From the NCBI GenBank assembly GCA_003640385.1, contig RCAB01000347.1, positions 1 through 64,000 on the forward strand: a stretch of 64,000 nt of DNA. Reading direction: 5' to 3'. This DNA is from Setaria digitata (lineage: Eukaryota > Nematoda > Chromadorea > Rhabditida > Setariidae). Positions 11,108-22,980 of this stretch are shown in pieces. Position numbers and translations under genes: made by a program. The notes beneath the pieces are model-generated. The model had not been told where the DNA came from. It was given only the letters and a program-made list of their open reading frames with translations, and searched no databases. Positions within the stretch are counted from its first letter, which is position 1. Every line of letters starts with the position of its first letter.

Positions 11108-12395
11108 TTTTTTACGCATTTCACGTGTCAACTTGCTTCTGATCGCTATCACTCTTTGATAATTAAATTAATATCATTTCTCTTTTTTTTTTTTTTTTCT
11201 TTTCAAAAATCCTATGGAAAAAAAAAGAAATATTTGTGAATTTTGACTTCGTTTTTTGTTTTTGTTCTTGTTTTTTTCTTGTTTTTATCAGTTTCTTTTT
11301 AGTTTTGGATTAAAATTCATGTATCAGAAAAAAAAAAAAAAGAAGTAAAGGAAAATTGTTTCATCATGCAATATGTTTGGAGTTATCAAGATGTAACAGT
11401 GATCAGCAGATAATTGAAATAATTTCAATTTTTGTTCATCACTTTTCAGTTCCAAAATTCATTCCTTTCCTCTTTTTCTCTCATTCTTTTAATTAAATAT
11501 TATCAATTTGCTATATTAGATATATTTTTCTTTTATTTATGTTTTTTTTTTTTATATTTCAGGTGTTAATAGATAACTCTGAAGAGACCAGAAATTAAAT
11601 TACATTCCTTAATTAGTTATTCTTCTGTTCTTTTTTATCATTTAAGCCGTTCCTGTCCATATCCAATAATTTACTGCTCATTCCAATAAAATTATTTATT
11701 ATTGCAACATTTGTCAATATTTACTTTTTTTTTTTTTGTTTTTAATTTAAACAAATTATTTTTTTTATACATTCAAAGATTTATTTCAACAATTGTTTTG
11801 CTTTTTTTTCTTTGTCTTTTCTCTTTAATTCTAAAATATTTTTCGACTGATATCAAATGAAAAAGGCTCCTTGTATAGCGATGATGTGAAAAAGCAGAAC
11901 GAAAACAATCGAAAAGTAGCAAAAACAAGAATTTGAAATATTAGAATTGAAATTAAAAAAGAAATTTTCTTTTTTCTTTTTCTTTCAACTTATTGATGTG
12001 AATGAATAATGAGAAAGCAGTGATAAGAAAAAATAGGCATAATGTTTAATTGGTAAAATCTCATCGATAATGTATGTTATATTCAAAATATCTTTAAGTA
12101 ATTTATTTCAGTTTCAAATTTCTTTTCAAACTTTTAATTTTTTTTATTTCCTTATCATTTTTTTTTTCAACTTTGAAAAATTTTCAATTATATTTTTATC
12201 AATTAGCTTTCTTTTTTTCCAGGCAAAAATTCTTCCAAGAAATAGCAGTAAAAGTTCAATCAGAATTGCTGCCATGATTTAAGCAATTAAAATTTTAATT
12301 CTAACCTTATGAATGCTGCAATTTATCATTGATCAGCAAAACTACTGGTTTATCAATTATTCATTCAAAATTATTTGCTATATATATATATATAG

Positions 12396-12536
12396 AACAA
12401 ATATATATATATATATTTGTTTTTAAAAGAAATAAGTATTAAAATTCTCAAAAATAAAATATGCATATATTTTATTTTTTAATTTTTTTATATATATATT
12501 TTGAGAATTTTAATACTTATTTCTTTTAAAAACAAA
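12396..12536. repeat. Perfect 38-base inverted repeat with AT loop
   Basis: Arms at 12416-12453 and 12499-12536 are exact reverse complements of 38 bases, around a 45-base AT-rich loop. A second, smaller AT hairpin (about 12397-12420) abuts the left arm. Confidence 0.9.
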
Positions 12537-15500
12537 ATTTGTTTTTGAAAAATGGGGAAAAAATTTAAAGTTTTGAAATCTACGAAGAAAAAAAAAGTTA
12601 TTTTAATTGAAAGAAAATGAAATTTAAAAAATAAATCAATTCTATTGAAGACGAATGAAAAAAAAGAAAAAAAGAAAAAAAAAAAGCAGAACAAAACAAA
12701 GTGTACCTGTCCGTTTCTTCTCTTACTTTCTTTTCTGGAAACTTCACATTCATTCTGTGACATTTTTAAAACAAAGCGAAAAACAGAAAAAAGAAAATTA
12801 TAAAATTTCAACATATAAATTTAAATTAACCGCCAAAAGAAAGTACAGACAAAAAAAAGAGTTTTTTTTTTTTTAATCTCTTTTCTAACTTTGTTCAATT
12901 TATTTCAATTTTAATCAAAAAAAAAAAAAAAACGAAAAAAAAAGGACAAGGAAAAGAAGAAATAGCATTAGAAAGTCTACCAAAAATGCCATTCAGAATG
13001 AAATAATCTATTTTAGAGCATGAGATTATATCCGAAAAAAAAAAAAAAAAAAAAAAAGAACGAAAACTTTTTGATTTTCCAACAATTCACAACTAGTCTG
13101 TCACATTTCTTTTTCCTCCTTTTTTTTCCTTTTTTTTTTTTTTTTTGTTTTTTTTTTNAAATTAATTGATTTTAATTTAATATTTATAGTGAGCAAAAAG
13201 TTATTTGTCATATATGACATAGAAATATGCCACTTTTTTCTTAGTATTTTTATTTATTTTCATTTTTTGTTTTTTCTTTTTTTTTTTTATTGCAGTTTGC
13301 ATAATAAAAGTTTTGGAAAAAAAAAAAAATTTTGTCAATTTTAGAAAAATTTTTCTAAAACAACCTAATCAAGCTAGGATTTTAAGCCTATCTGTAATTC
13401 AATTTAAATTTTATTTCTAAGCAAAAGAAGAATTACGATAGGATGTCACATGTTAAAATGCACAAAAATTTCACTTCTCTTATTCCATTCTATAAATGTT
13501 TTATATATATATATATCTCAATCTGTCATTTTTTTTTTTTTTTTTTTCTGAAGGAAATTTAATTTTGCATAAATTGTTAATGGCAAAGATAAACTGATAA
13601 AGAGTATCCCAGCAATGTATACAAAATTAAATTAAATGGAAATAAATTTGATTAAACGATTGAAAATGGCAGAACAAAAAAAGGAGGGAATTGTGAAAAA
13701 TTTTAGCCGAAATATGCTTTATAATTTATAATTATTCTACCTAATTAGCAGTTGTTTAATAAACGATTGTTGAATGTATGAAAAAGAGGGAAAAGCAACT
13801 CGTAAATTTTATTTCCTTTAAAAATCTTATCAAAATCAAAATTTTCAAATTCTTAGAGCAAATATTGCATTTTGCATCCTAAAAGTTATAAATTACTGTT
13901 GCTGATATCTGGAACTGATAAGGAAGAAGGGCAACACAATACACTATTGAATTGCAATTACTTATTATACTAAATTCGTTTTGATGACGATGATATGAAG
14001 GAGGAAGAAACAAGGACAGAATCGAAGATTGGTTGGTGATTATTATCATGATAATAATATTGATATTACTGACAAGAAGAAATATTATAACTACCACTTG
14101 TATTGTTTACATTTATCATTTCCTTTTGATAATATTGATAAAAATATCGATGAAATTGCTATAAATCATTTATTTCCTTCTATTATTATGATGCTTTTTT
14201 TTTCTTTTTTTTTTTTTAATTCTCTATTTTCGTATTATTTGAGTATATGAAATAGCAGGAGTCAAATTACAAGTCTCATTATAACATTATTCATAGTGAA
14301 ATGATGATATTGATAAGGATAAAAGTTTCAATTTTATTTTATGATTTTTCATTATTAAATTAATTTCTGAAAATTTTTTATTAGCTATTCATAAATGCAA
14401 TCATTAAACACCGGAATCGGATCTTTAAAAATCATTCTTTTCCTGTATAATAATGCATTTCTCTAAGGATAATTAATGACTTTTATCTGCCAGAGCTCCA
14501 ATATAACACTGATAAAGCAAATGATAATTGCACTAAAAAACGGAATTTGTGGAAGCAGTTATTAGTTAACAGTAGCTCAATTTGATTAAAATTTAATATA
14601 TAATGGGCTTGATTGCGATAATATTTTTTATCTTTACAAGTTCCATTTATTAAACATAACTAACGAGATAAATTAAATAAATGGTAATGAAAATATGAAA
14701 CTGTTATAATATTAGCAAAAAAAAAAAAACATTAGCTAGCAGTAAGCAAATTTTTTAAAAAAAAAAATGTGATAATGTTAATAAATAATGAGAAATGAAA
14801 CAAAAATAACTGCCACCATAATTAGTTTTATTAATTAAATTTATCACTTATATTAATTAGCACGGCAATAATTATCCGGCAAATATATTTTATTAATAAA
14901 TATATCATTTCCATGTTTTCAATTTTTCCTATCCGCATATTTTCTCATTTCTCATTTCCTAATAATTATTTTAAAAAATTTTTGGAGAAAAAAAAAGAGG
15001 ATTTCGCCAACCTTCTGTCTCATTATTATCATTCCTATTAATTACAGTCATTAGTGCTGTTGAATGGCATGCTCGTCAAATCGATCCATTTTGAAGCACT
15101 AATTTAACAATTTTTAAAGTGATTAATTTTCAATTTCTTATTAGCTGAATTTTTGACTGTTTCCTTTTACAATTGATAGGACAAAATTGTCCGTTAATTT
15201 TCTTCATTTATTCATATTCGTTACTATTTATTTCCTTTTTAATTTCCTTCAAACAATTTCATCGATTTTAATTTATCTTACATGTCACTCATTTATTTTC
15301 GATTTTTTTTTTATTTCTTATTAAAATTAGCCAATATTTGAATAATTATCGTAATTATATCTCTTTGCTTATTTGAAAAAATTCAAATTTTTTGAAATTA
15401 ATTTAGTAAAAAATGCATGAAATTTTTAGAATTTAGACGAAATTTCTGCTCGTTTATTTGATATAGATATAAAATCATTTATGTATTATATTAATGTGCA

Positions 15501-16035
15501 TTTTTTTTTTTTTTTTTTTTTTAATATTTAGTGAGGGAATAATCATTTAGTTATTCAAGCAATTTTCATACATCACTTGTATCAGCAAGTAATTGTAAAA
15601 ATTTTTCCAATTTAATCCGTAAAACTTGGAATTTTTCCTTCTTCTTTAAATAAAAAACAAAAAAAAAAAAAAAATAGCATTTAATTTTTCAATTTCAATT
15701 CAAAAATAAATAGATCAAGCAAATGATACATGCACTGAGGTAGGAAGAAAAAAGTAGTTCAAATATTTTAATGTTTCAAGATGACAAAATGACATTTACA
15801 TGCATGAGCAAAACTGCACAAATCATTGGAAAACAATGAGATCAATCATTCTTTTCTATTCTTTTTTTTTCTTTTTCAAATTAAAATTTTAGGCAATAAG
15901 TTTGATAATTAAATATGATAAGGATGAAGCTATTTTCTGTCTTCTAACTAAATTTACTTCTCTTTTTTTTTTTTACCTCATCATTCAAACAGCACCAAAT
16001 CGTCGTTTCCATCTCTTATCGCTGCCGCACAGATC

Positions 16036-16096
16036 TCTTCCGCTTCTCCGGTCACCCTTCCGCTCTTCCGGCCGCCTTCCGTTCTTCCGTTCCGTC
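16036..16096. promoter_or_regulatory. GC-rich island with six TTCCG motifs
   Basis: In an AT-rich surround this 60-base patch carries six TTCCG motifs. On the minus strand these read CGGAA, the core of ETS-type sites. It also contains CCGGCCGCC. It may be regulatory or a decayed repeat; the sequence does not decide. Confidence 0.3.
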
Positions 16097-17275
16097 TTAC
16101 CTCAGTAATTGTTCTAGGCAAAAAGATTGGCTCACTGACTTCTTCATGATTGATAGGCTGTTGTTTGCGAGTGATTATTATCGCTATCGTTATGTTCTAC
16201 TCTTTCTTCCTTTTTCTTTTTTTTTTTTGGCCAATAAAATAGAAAGTTAAACGAAAAAAGGAAAAGAAAAAGAAAGAATATTTCATATAAACAACATTTA
16301 TGAACAATTATATGAAATAGTTTTTTCTTTTTTTTTTTTGGGTGGTTTAAATTTAACAATAAAATTAATTTCGTTCGGGCATTAATTTGACTTTTAATCA
16401 TTAATACCACAATATAATGATTATTTAATGAATCAGTAGCTGGAAAATTTGTTTGATTTTCCTTTTTTTCTTTTCCTTCTTTCCACTTCTTTTTTTTTTT
16501 TCATTCTCGTTAAGTTGAAATTAATTTAATTTTTAGTTCCTTCTTTTTCTACTATATCGATTTGTCGTCTTCCAAATTTGGCATATATTCATTTCATGCA
16601 TATGGCTTTCATTATTGTAACTTTCTGCTGCTGTTTGTCTTTTATAATTCATTTCAAATTTCTTTCTCTCTTGCCACTTTTAACAAATTAAAAGTTAAAT
16701 TTTAATTGGAAAAAAAAATTTAATAACTGAGACATTAAGATGATTTCCGAGTGAATTATGCTTAAATGCTATTATTTTAAGTTTGTATAATGAAATTTCT
16801 CACAATTTTCATTTTTTTCTTTTTTTTTTTTTTTTTTTTAATAGATTAATTTTAAATCATTCATTCAAATAGGTGGAAAGTTACTACTTTTAAATTTTAT
16901 TTTATCGGAAAAATTCATATCAAATTAATTTTGTAAAAAACTCTCGCCTAAATAATTTATTACACTTGGCGACAATTTTCTTAATCAGATCAGGCGGTCA
17001 GGCGTATGAAAGGGAAAGGGAAAGAAAAAAAAATGATCAAATTTTATTTTTTTTTTTTTCAGTACAAACAGAAATCTTTTTTTTTGCTCAAAAGTTTCGT
17101 TTCTCTCTCTTTTTTTTTTGTTTTTAATGAAAATAAATGAATAATTTAGCAGTTGTTACAATTAATTAAGCTAGCTGTATGCTTACGTGTTACATTTATC
17201 AAACAAATTATCATAGGAATGATAATGATTAAACAGGATGATTAATAGTTGTATAATTAATAATTTTCACTTTTT

Positions 17276-17502
17276 CTACATTTGAAACTAATCATTATAA
17301 TAATCATAATAATAAAAATGAATATTGTCATTTAGTAATAACGCATGTAATAAGTGTTACAGTAAGTGGGAAAAAATATTAAATATTGAAATATATATAT
17401 TTATTTATTTAATACTAATATATAGTATTTTTTTATGGATTATTACTAAATGACAATATTTATTTTTATTATGATTATTATAATGATTAGTTTCAAATGT
17501 AG
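17276..17502. mobile_element. Fold-back element, about 62-65-base arms
   Basis: The left arm 17276-17340 and right arm 17441-17502 are reverse complements apart from one 3-base indel and about one mismatch; the loop is 100 bases. No open frame lies inside. The form fits a fold-back MITE-like element, but no clear target-site duplication was seen. Confidence 0.55.
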
Positions 17503-17535
17503 AATGTGTATATATATATATAATAAAAAATAAAT

Positions 17536-17559
17536 ATTTAGTAATAACGCATGTAATAA
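17536..17559 (+). repeat. Direct copy of part of the fold-back element
   Basis: 24 bases identical to 17330-17353 (end of the left arm plus start of the loop), including ATAACGCATG. This shows the element is partly duplicated just outside its right end. Confidence 0.75.
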
Positions 17560-17579
17560 TAATCATAATAAAATATAAT

Positions 17580-17755
17580 ATTAATATCTAAAAGAAGCTA
17601 TATATATATATATATATACATTCTTTATACATATTATATATATATAATATGTGTAAATTTAAATATGTATATATATATTTATATATATATATATTATTAT
17701 TATTATTATAATTATATATACATATTATTTTCTTAAATATATATATTTAAAATAT
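17580..17755. repeat. AT microsatellite cluster
   Basis: Imperfect (TA)n blocks interrupted by TTATTATTA runs; strongly self-complementary. Confidence 0.85.
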
Positions 17756-18755
17756 AATGTTCATTTTCCTTCTTTTTTTTTTTTTTTTTATTAATGACGA
17801 ATAATATTGTTTGAAATAAAAGAAGCTAAAATAGTTGATCCAAAAAAAAAAGATTAATGGTTTAAATAAAAGTTTGTTATGTTTTCGATGTTTGTTTTTG
17901 GTTACTGAAACTGAAAAAGAAAAAGGAAAAGAAAAAAGGAAAAAGATTTCCTCATCTTTTTTTTTTTCTTTTTCTGTTAAATTTTTGATTTTTTTTTTTT
18001 GTTTTTTTTTTTCTTTGAGAAAACGAAAAAATTGGATAAAAATGAAATGAAAAGGATTGAAAAAAAAAAATGAGTAAAATTGATGCGTTAAATCAAAAAG
18101 TAAAAAAAAAAAAACTTTTTCCTTCATTTCTTTTTTCTTTTTTTTGCTTAAAGTTCCATCCATTTTCTTTATTTTTGCAATCATCCTCCTCCCCTCATTT
18201 CAATATTTAACTCATTCCATAAACTTTTCCCCTTAATTTTAGGATGGATTTATTTCATTGAACCTTTTTTTTTCTTTTTTTTTAGTTTTAAAAGAAAAAG
18301 TAAAATAAAATAAAATGATTAATGCTTTGGCCTACAGTACTTATTTTTCTCATCTTTTCGGGCAAAAACACACACACTTTTTTATACATGAAAATATTAA
18401 AAAAAAAAACTTATAAAATTATTTAAATTAAAAAAAAAAAAAAGAACATTTTTTCTTTTTGCTCCTTCTCTCTCTCTCTCCATCTATCTATCTATCTCTC
18501 TTCACTAGCATTTTCTTAGCTTCTTGATTTACAATTTATTTTTTGAACAATCTTAATCTTTTCTCCATTTTCACTGCTTAGAAAGTTCAATCTTTCGAAT
18601 AACGAATATAATTTCTTTCTTTTCCTTTTTCTTTTTTTTTTTTTTTTTTTTTCAATTGACTTAACTACTACATCAACATCATTATGAATGCATTTGAATG
18701 TTTCGCTTTGTTTTATAGCAAATTACCTCCGTTATTCTCTTCTTCTTTAATGCAT

Positions 18756-18758
<3 letters not shown>

Positions 18759-18794
<36 letters not shown>
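18759..18794 (+). repeat. (CT)n microsatellite
   Basis: Eighteen uninterrupted CT units. A shorter CT/CTAT cluster lies at about 18469-18502. Confidence 0.95.
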
Positions 18795-18799
<5 letters not shown>

Positions 18800-19189
18800 C
18801 ACTCTTCTAGCTCTTCTAGTAGCCATTTTTGATGATTTAATCTCTCAGTATTAAATTGTTGAAATTCGATCGGATGAATATCATTTCTTTAGCTACACAT
18901 TTTAACTTCGTGTTATTTTTTTTTTTTTTTTTTTCACTGAATACTTTACTTTTTATTTTATTTCACATAATGCAAAAATGATCTTGAACGATGAAAATTA
19001 TAATTAATTCTAATTAAAAGGATATAGTTGTGTTTATTTTCAGAAGAAAAAAAAAAATCTATCTAATTTGTTCAAATTAATTTAAATTCAATAAACTACT
19101 ATGGTGCAAGTTTTTTTTTTTTTTGCAAAATATCATTTAAAAACTTATTACTAATCATTCGATCTGATCCGATGAGTGAAGTGTTGAAG

Positions 19190-19640
19190 GAATAAAGGAA
19201 GCAGGAAAAAAGTGATGATAATTCTAATATCGATGATAATGTTGATAGCAAATGTGATAAATGTAATGATAATAACTGATAATGATATAGTTATTGATTA
19301 TAATAAAGACAAGTATGGGAGTAAAATGATGACAGTTATTATGTTTGAAATAATGGTGACAAGACAACGACAATAATATGAAGAAAGCAACGTTGACAGG
19401 ATGAAAACAATTATAATGATGTTGATATAGTAATGATTACGATTATGATAATTTAAAAGAGCTTTCAAAAAAAAAAAAAGAAAAAAGAAAGGAAAGAGAA
19501 AACATAATTATATTTAACAGCACATTATCATCATCATCTCAACCATTGCCATCATCATCATCATCATCATTATTATTATCATTATTATTATTGCCATTAT
19601 TATTATCACTATTTTTAATCATTATCATTTGAGTACAAAA
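19190..19640. repeat. GAT/AAT-rich tract switching to ATC/ATT-rich tract
   Basis: From about 19205 to 19450 the plus strand is a degenerate GAT/AAT repeat. After a purine-rich spacer around 19465-19500 the plus strand becomes ATC/ATT repeat (19520-19630). The two halves are roughly complementary and could fold back. Confidence 0.6.
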
Positions 19641-20232
19641 AAAAAAAAAACAAAATGAAGTTAATTTTTAATGTAAAATTGCAATTTAGGAGTGCTGCTG
19701 CTGTACCAACCTCGATTTTGCCCATTTTTCCTTCTCTTTTTTGTTCCTCTTACCCTCCTCGCCCTTAACTCTTACCCAAAAATTCTCTTCAATTTACGCT
19801 TCTCTTCTTCATTCCTCTAACTGAAAATTACCCCAAAATTGATTAAAAATTTAATTTTTCAAACATTTTAAATCGCTTACTTTCTTGAATACTTTACTCG
19901 TTTTTGTTTATGCCTACCCCTTTCTTTCCTTTTCCCACTTTTTTTTTTTTTCCTTACCTTATTCAAATTCTTTGTCCTCTTCTTCCCAGAAAAATAAAAA
20001 AAAATGGTATTTAAAAATTGTATTTTTTTTTTTATTTTTTTCTTCCAAACAAAAATGATACACAATACAATTTTATATATTTTAATAATTTAATTACAAA
20101 TTTATTAATTTTGGCCTAATTTTTTTTTTTTATTGCAGGAAAATAAATTCATTTAAAATATTAACTTCATAAAAATAACAAAATTTTTGTTGCCTTTTTT
20201 TTTTTTTTTTTTAAATTAAATAATTATTAATA

Positions 20233-20271
<39 letters not shown>

Positions 20272-20463
20272 TAGGAAGANTTTCGTTTATCATTCATTTA
20301 TTGAACTTTTTTTTCTTTCACTCATACTGTATTAACAGTATAATTGTTAATTGGATATTAAAGTAAGAAAACACAAATACTAGTAATGTTAATAATAATA
20401 ATTATAAATGATAATAATGATAATTAATAATTGCAGTACAATTTTAATGTGCTCTCTCTCTCT

Positions 20464-20492
20464 CCCCCCCCCCCTTCCTCCACCTCCCCGCC
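20464..20492 (-). other. Possible G-quadruplex on the minus strand
   Basis: C11 followed by TTCC, TCC, CC and CCCC. The minus strand therefore has several closely spaced G runs, rare in this AT-rich window. It directly follows a CT repeat. Confidence 0.35.
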
Positions 20493-21714
20493 AATTATTG
20501 TAAACTACTTATATTACTGCGTTTAAATTTTTCAATTCCTTCTCTTTATCATTCTCTTCATTTTAACATTTTCATCTTTCCTTCTTCTTCTTTTCTTTCT
20601 TTTTTTTTTTGTAAATTCTAATTAATCTATTACGTGTAGTTTACTTGTACGTCAATTGTCACAACTATTTTCTTGTCATCTAAATTCGCAATAAAATAAG
20701 TCTAATCTAAGATGTGTAATAATTATTACTAATGCCGATCATTAGTAATAGTTCTTAATGCTAATAATTCGTATTTAAATTCATCCTAAAATTCATCTAT
20801 CATGTGTAATTAATAATTATGTTATTAATAATGGTGAAGAGTACGATTTTTCATTGCTATTATTATGAGAAGAGTTGTTGTGCTGTTCAGTTCGTTCAAT
20901 TCTAGTTATTGTAGATGAATGTAATTTTTTTTTTTGATTTAGCTCGTAGTATTAGTTATTGAATATTGTGTAATATAATGATAGTAGTGAGAAATATTGT
21001 TTTTTAGTTCCATTATCAACTGCAGTGATAAGTTCTGACAAGAATACCAATAATCATAGTAGTAATTAGACCACTGCTAATTGTCATGTCGGATATTTCA
21101 GCTTTTCTCCTGCTGCCATACCTATTTGCTTTCGTTTTTCAGATATAATGTGACATTTTATTTTTTTATTTTTTTTTTTCCTAAAATTTCTTCCAATGAT
21201 TGGTGTTTCTTCAGGTTTCATCTTACTCCAATGAATTGCGAGAAAGAGAAAAGGTGGTAAAGGGAGTGAGGTGAAAAGATGTAACTTTGAATTTCTTTGA
21301 TCAAATTTTGAAATTTCAAAAAAAAAAAAAAATTTGGCAAATCTTTCTCGTGCTACCTTTTCGTCCTTCAATTATCAAAATATTATATGCCATCGTTTAC
21401 GGATAATGAATTTCTATTTGTTTCAAAAATTGCAATGCTAAACCAAGAAATTCTCCAATTCTCTCGGTAAATTATTATATGAAAAAGAAGAAAAAAAAAA
21501 AAAGTGACTTTTTTTCTTCTTGGAAAATGGTCAAACGAAAAATTTTGCTATGAGAATTAAAAAAAAAAACTGAAAAAAAAGAAAATGAAAGAGAAAAATT
21601 ACAAGTAGTAAAAGGCCCTTGTTTTTCTCATACCTGTTTGACTGGCCAATAAAATAGATTGAATGAAAAATCAAGATTTAAATCAACAATTTTCTCTTTT
21701 TCGTGTGTGTTACG

Positions 21715-22530
21715 AATGGAAATAAAATGGAATAGAACAAGATGAAATGGAAGATAATTAAAATGAGATGGAATAGAATTGAAATGAAATAGAATTCACT
21801 GAGTTAAAGTGGTGGAAACAAAGGAAGAATTAGAATAATGCAAAAGAGAATTGGAATGGATTAGAGGAAGAAAAAAAAAAAAACGAAATAGAATGGACTG
21901 GAGGATTTGAATGAAATGGAATGGAATAAAATATGATGGAAGAGAATGAAATTGAGTCCGCATGAGGAAGAGAAAGAAGTGGAATGAAATATGATGTGTG
22001 AAGTGGTATAGAGGGGAATGTATCGAAATGAAGAGGAAATGAAGTGGAATAGAATACAGCTAGTTGAAATAGGAGGGTATAATGGACTAGAACAGAAAAG
22101 AATGCAATATCTGAAATGGAATAAAAGAGAATTTGATGGAATACGAATTGTGATGAAAGAAATGGAATAGAATGTGACGAAATAGAATAGAATAGAATGG
22201 ATATAGAGTATAATGGAATAGAGTATAGCGGAAATGAACGGAATATAAAGGAATAGAATGCAAATGAAGCAGTATAGAATAGAATATAGTGGAATAGTGG
22301 AGAATAGAATAGAAGAGAATGGAATATGACAGGAGAAAATGCAAAGAAATGTGGAATAGAATGAGATGGAATAGAACGGATTGGAATGCAGTGGGATAGA
22401 ATAGAAAAGAATGGAATGTAGTGGAACATGGTAAAATAGAATGGAATAGAAGGGAAAAGAATGTGATGAAAGAACAGTACTGATACGGAAAAGAATGAAA
22501 ATACGAATCGGAATAGAAAAATTGAAATGC
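21715..22530. repeat. GAATG/GAATA pentamer-type satellite
   Basis: About 800 bases built from degenerate GAATG, GAATA and AATAGA units. The minus strand is nearly free of stop codons in all frames and so yields three overlapping long open frames of up to 223 codons, all rich in Phe, Ser, Ile, Pro, His and Tyr. These are a by-product of the pentamer, not genes. Confidence 0.85.
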
Positions 22531-22696
22531 ATCCAGAGCTAGAGCTTGCAAATAAGAGGATGAGAAAAAAAAAAAAAGCGATTAGTTGGATGATTGATTA
22601 AATTGAACTATTAAAATTAGTGCATTTTAGTTCGAAAAAGGAAGCGAGGGAAAAAGAAAAATGGAAAAATTGTTATCCTACCTTTTCAAATTTCTC

Positions 22697-22739
22697 CCTC
22701 TCTCTCTCTCTCTCTCTCTCTCCCTCTCTCTCTCTCTCT
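22697..22739 (+). repeat. (CT)n microsatellite
   Basis: CT repeat interrupted once by CCC. Confidence 0.9.
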
Positions 22740-22861
22740 TTTTCCATGATTCAATTCAATCCTTCATTCAAATTCCTTTCACCCATCCCAAAACAGAAAA
22801 CGAAAAAAAAAAAAATGAAAGTAAAATTTTTAGAAAACTTTCTAAAGTTTTGTATTTGGTA

Positions 22862-22980
22862 GAGAATGGGGCGGGAGAATTCTCGACACTATATCGTAAA
22901 CTTTTTCAAAATGCTTCTTCTTTCTCCCCGAAGCTTCGAATTGCTTCCCCCCCCCGTTCTACCGCGGAACAAGCATCCAT
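22862..22980. promoter_or_regulatory. Locally GC-rich patch with GC-box-like motif
   Basis: Contains GGGGCGGGAG near 22867, a C9 run near 22948 and ACCGCGG. It stands out against the AT-rich surround. No gene start could be tied to it. Confidence 0.2.

Noticed and set aside
16092..16125. Minus-strand 13-base microexon (CCTAG acceptor, GAG/GTAAGA donor)
   Set aside because: Good-looking sites, but nothing to join it to; too short to support.
21830..22551. Three minus-strand frames of 154-223 codons
   Set aside because: Product of the GAATG-type repeat, with composition limited to a few residues and no start, splice or family features.
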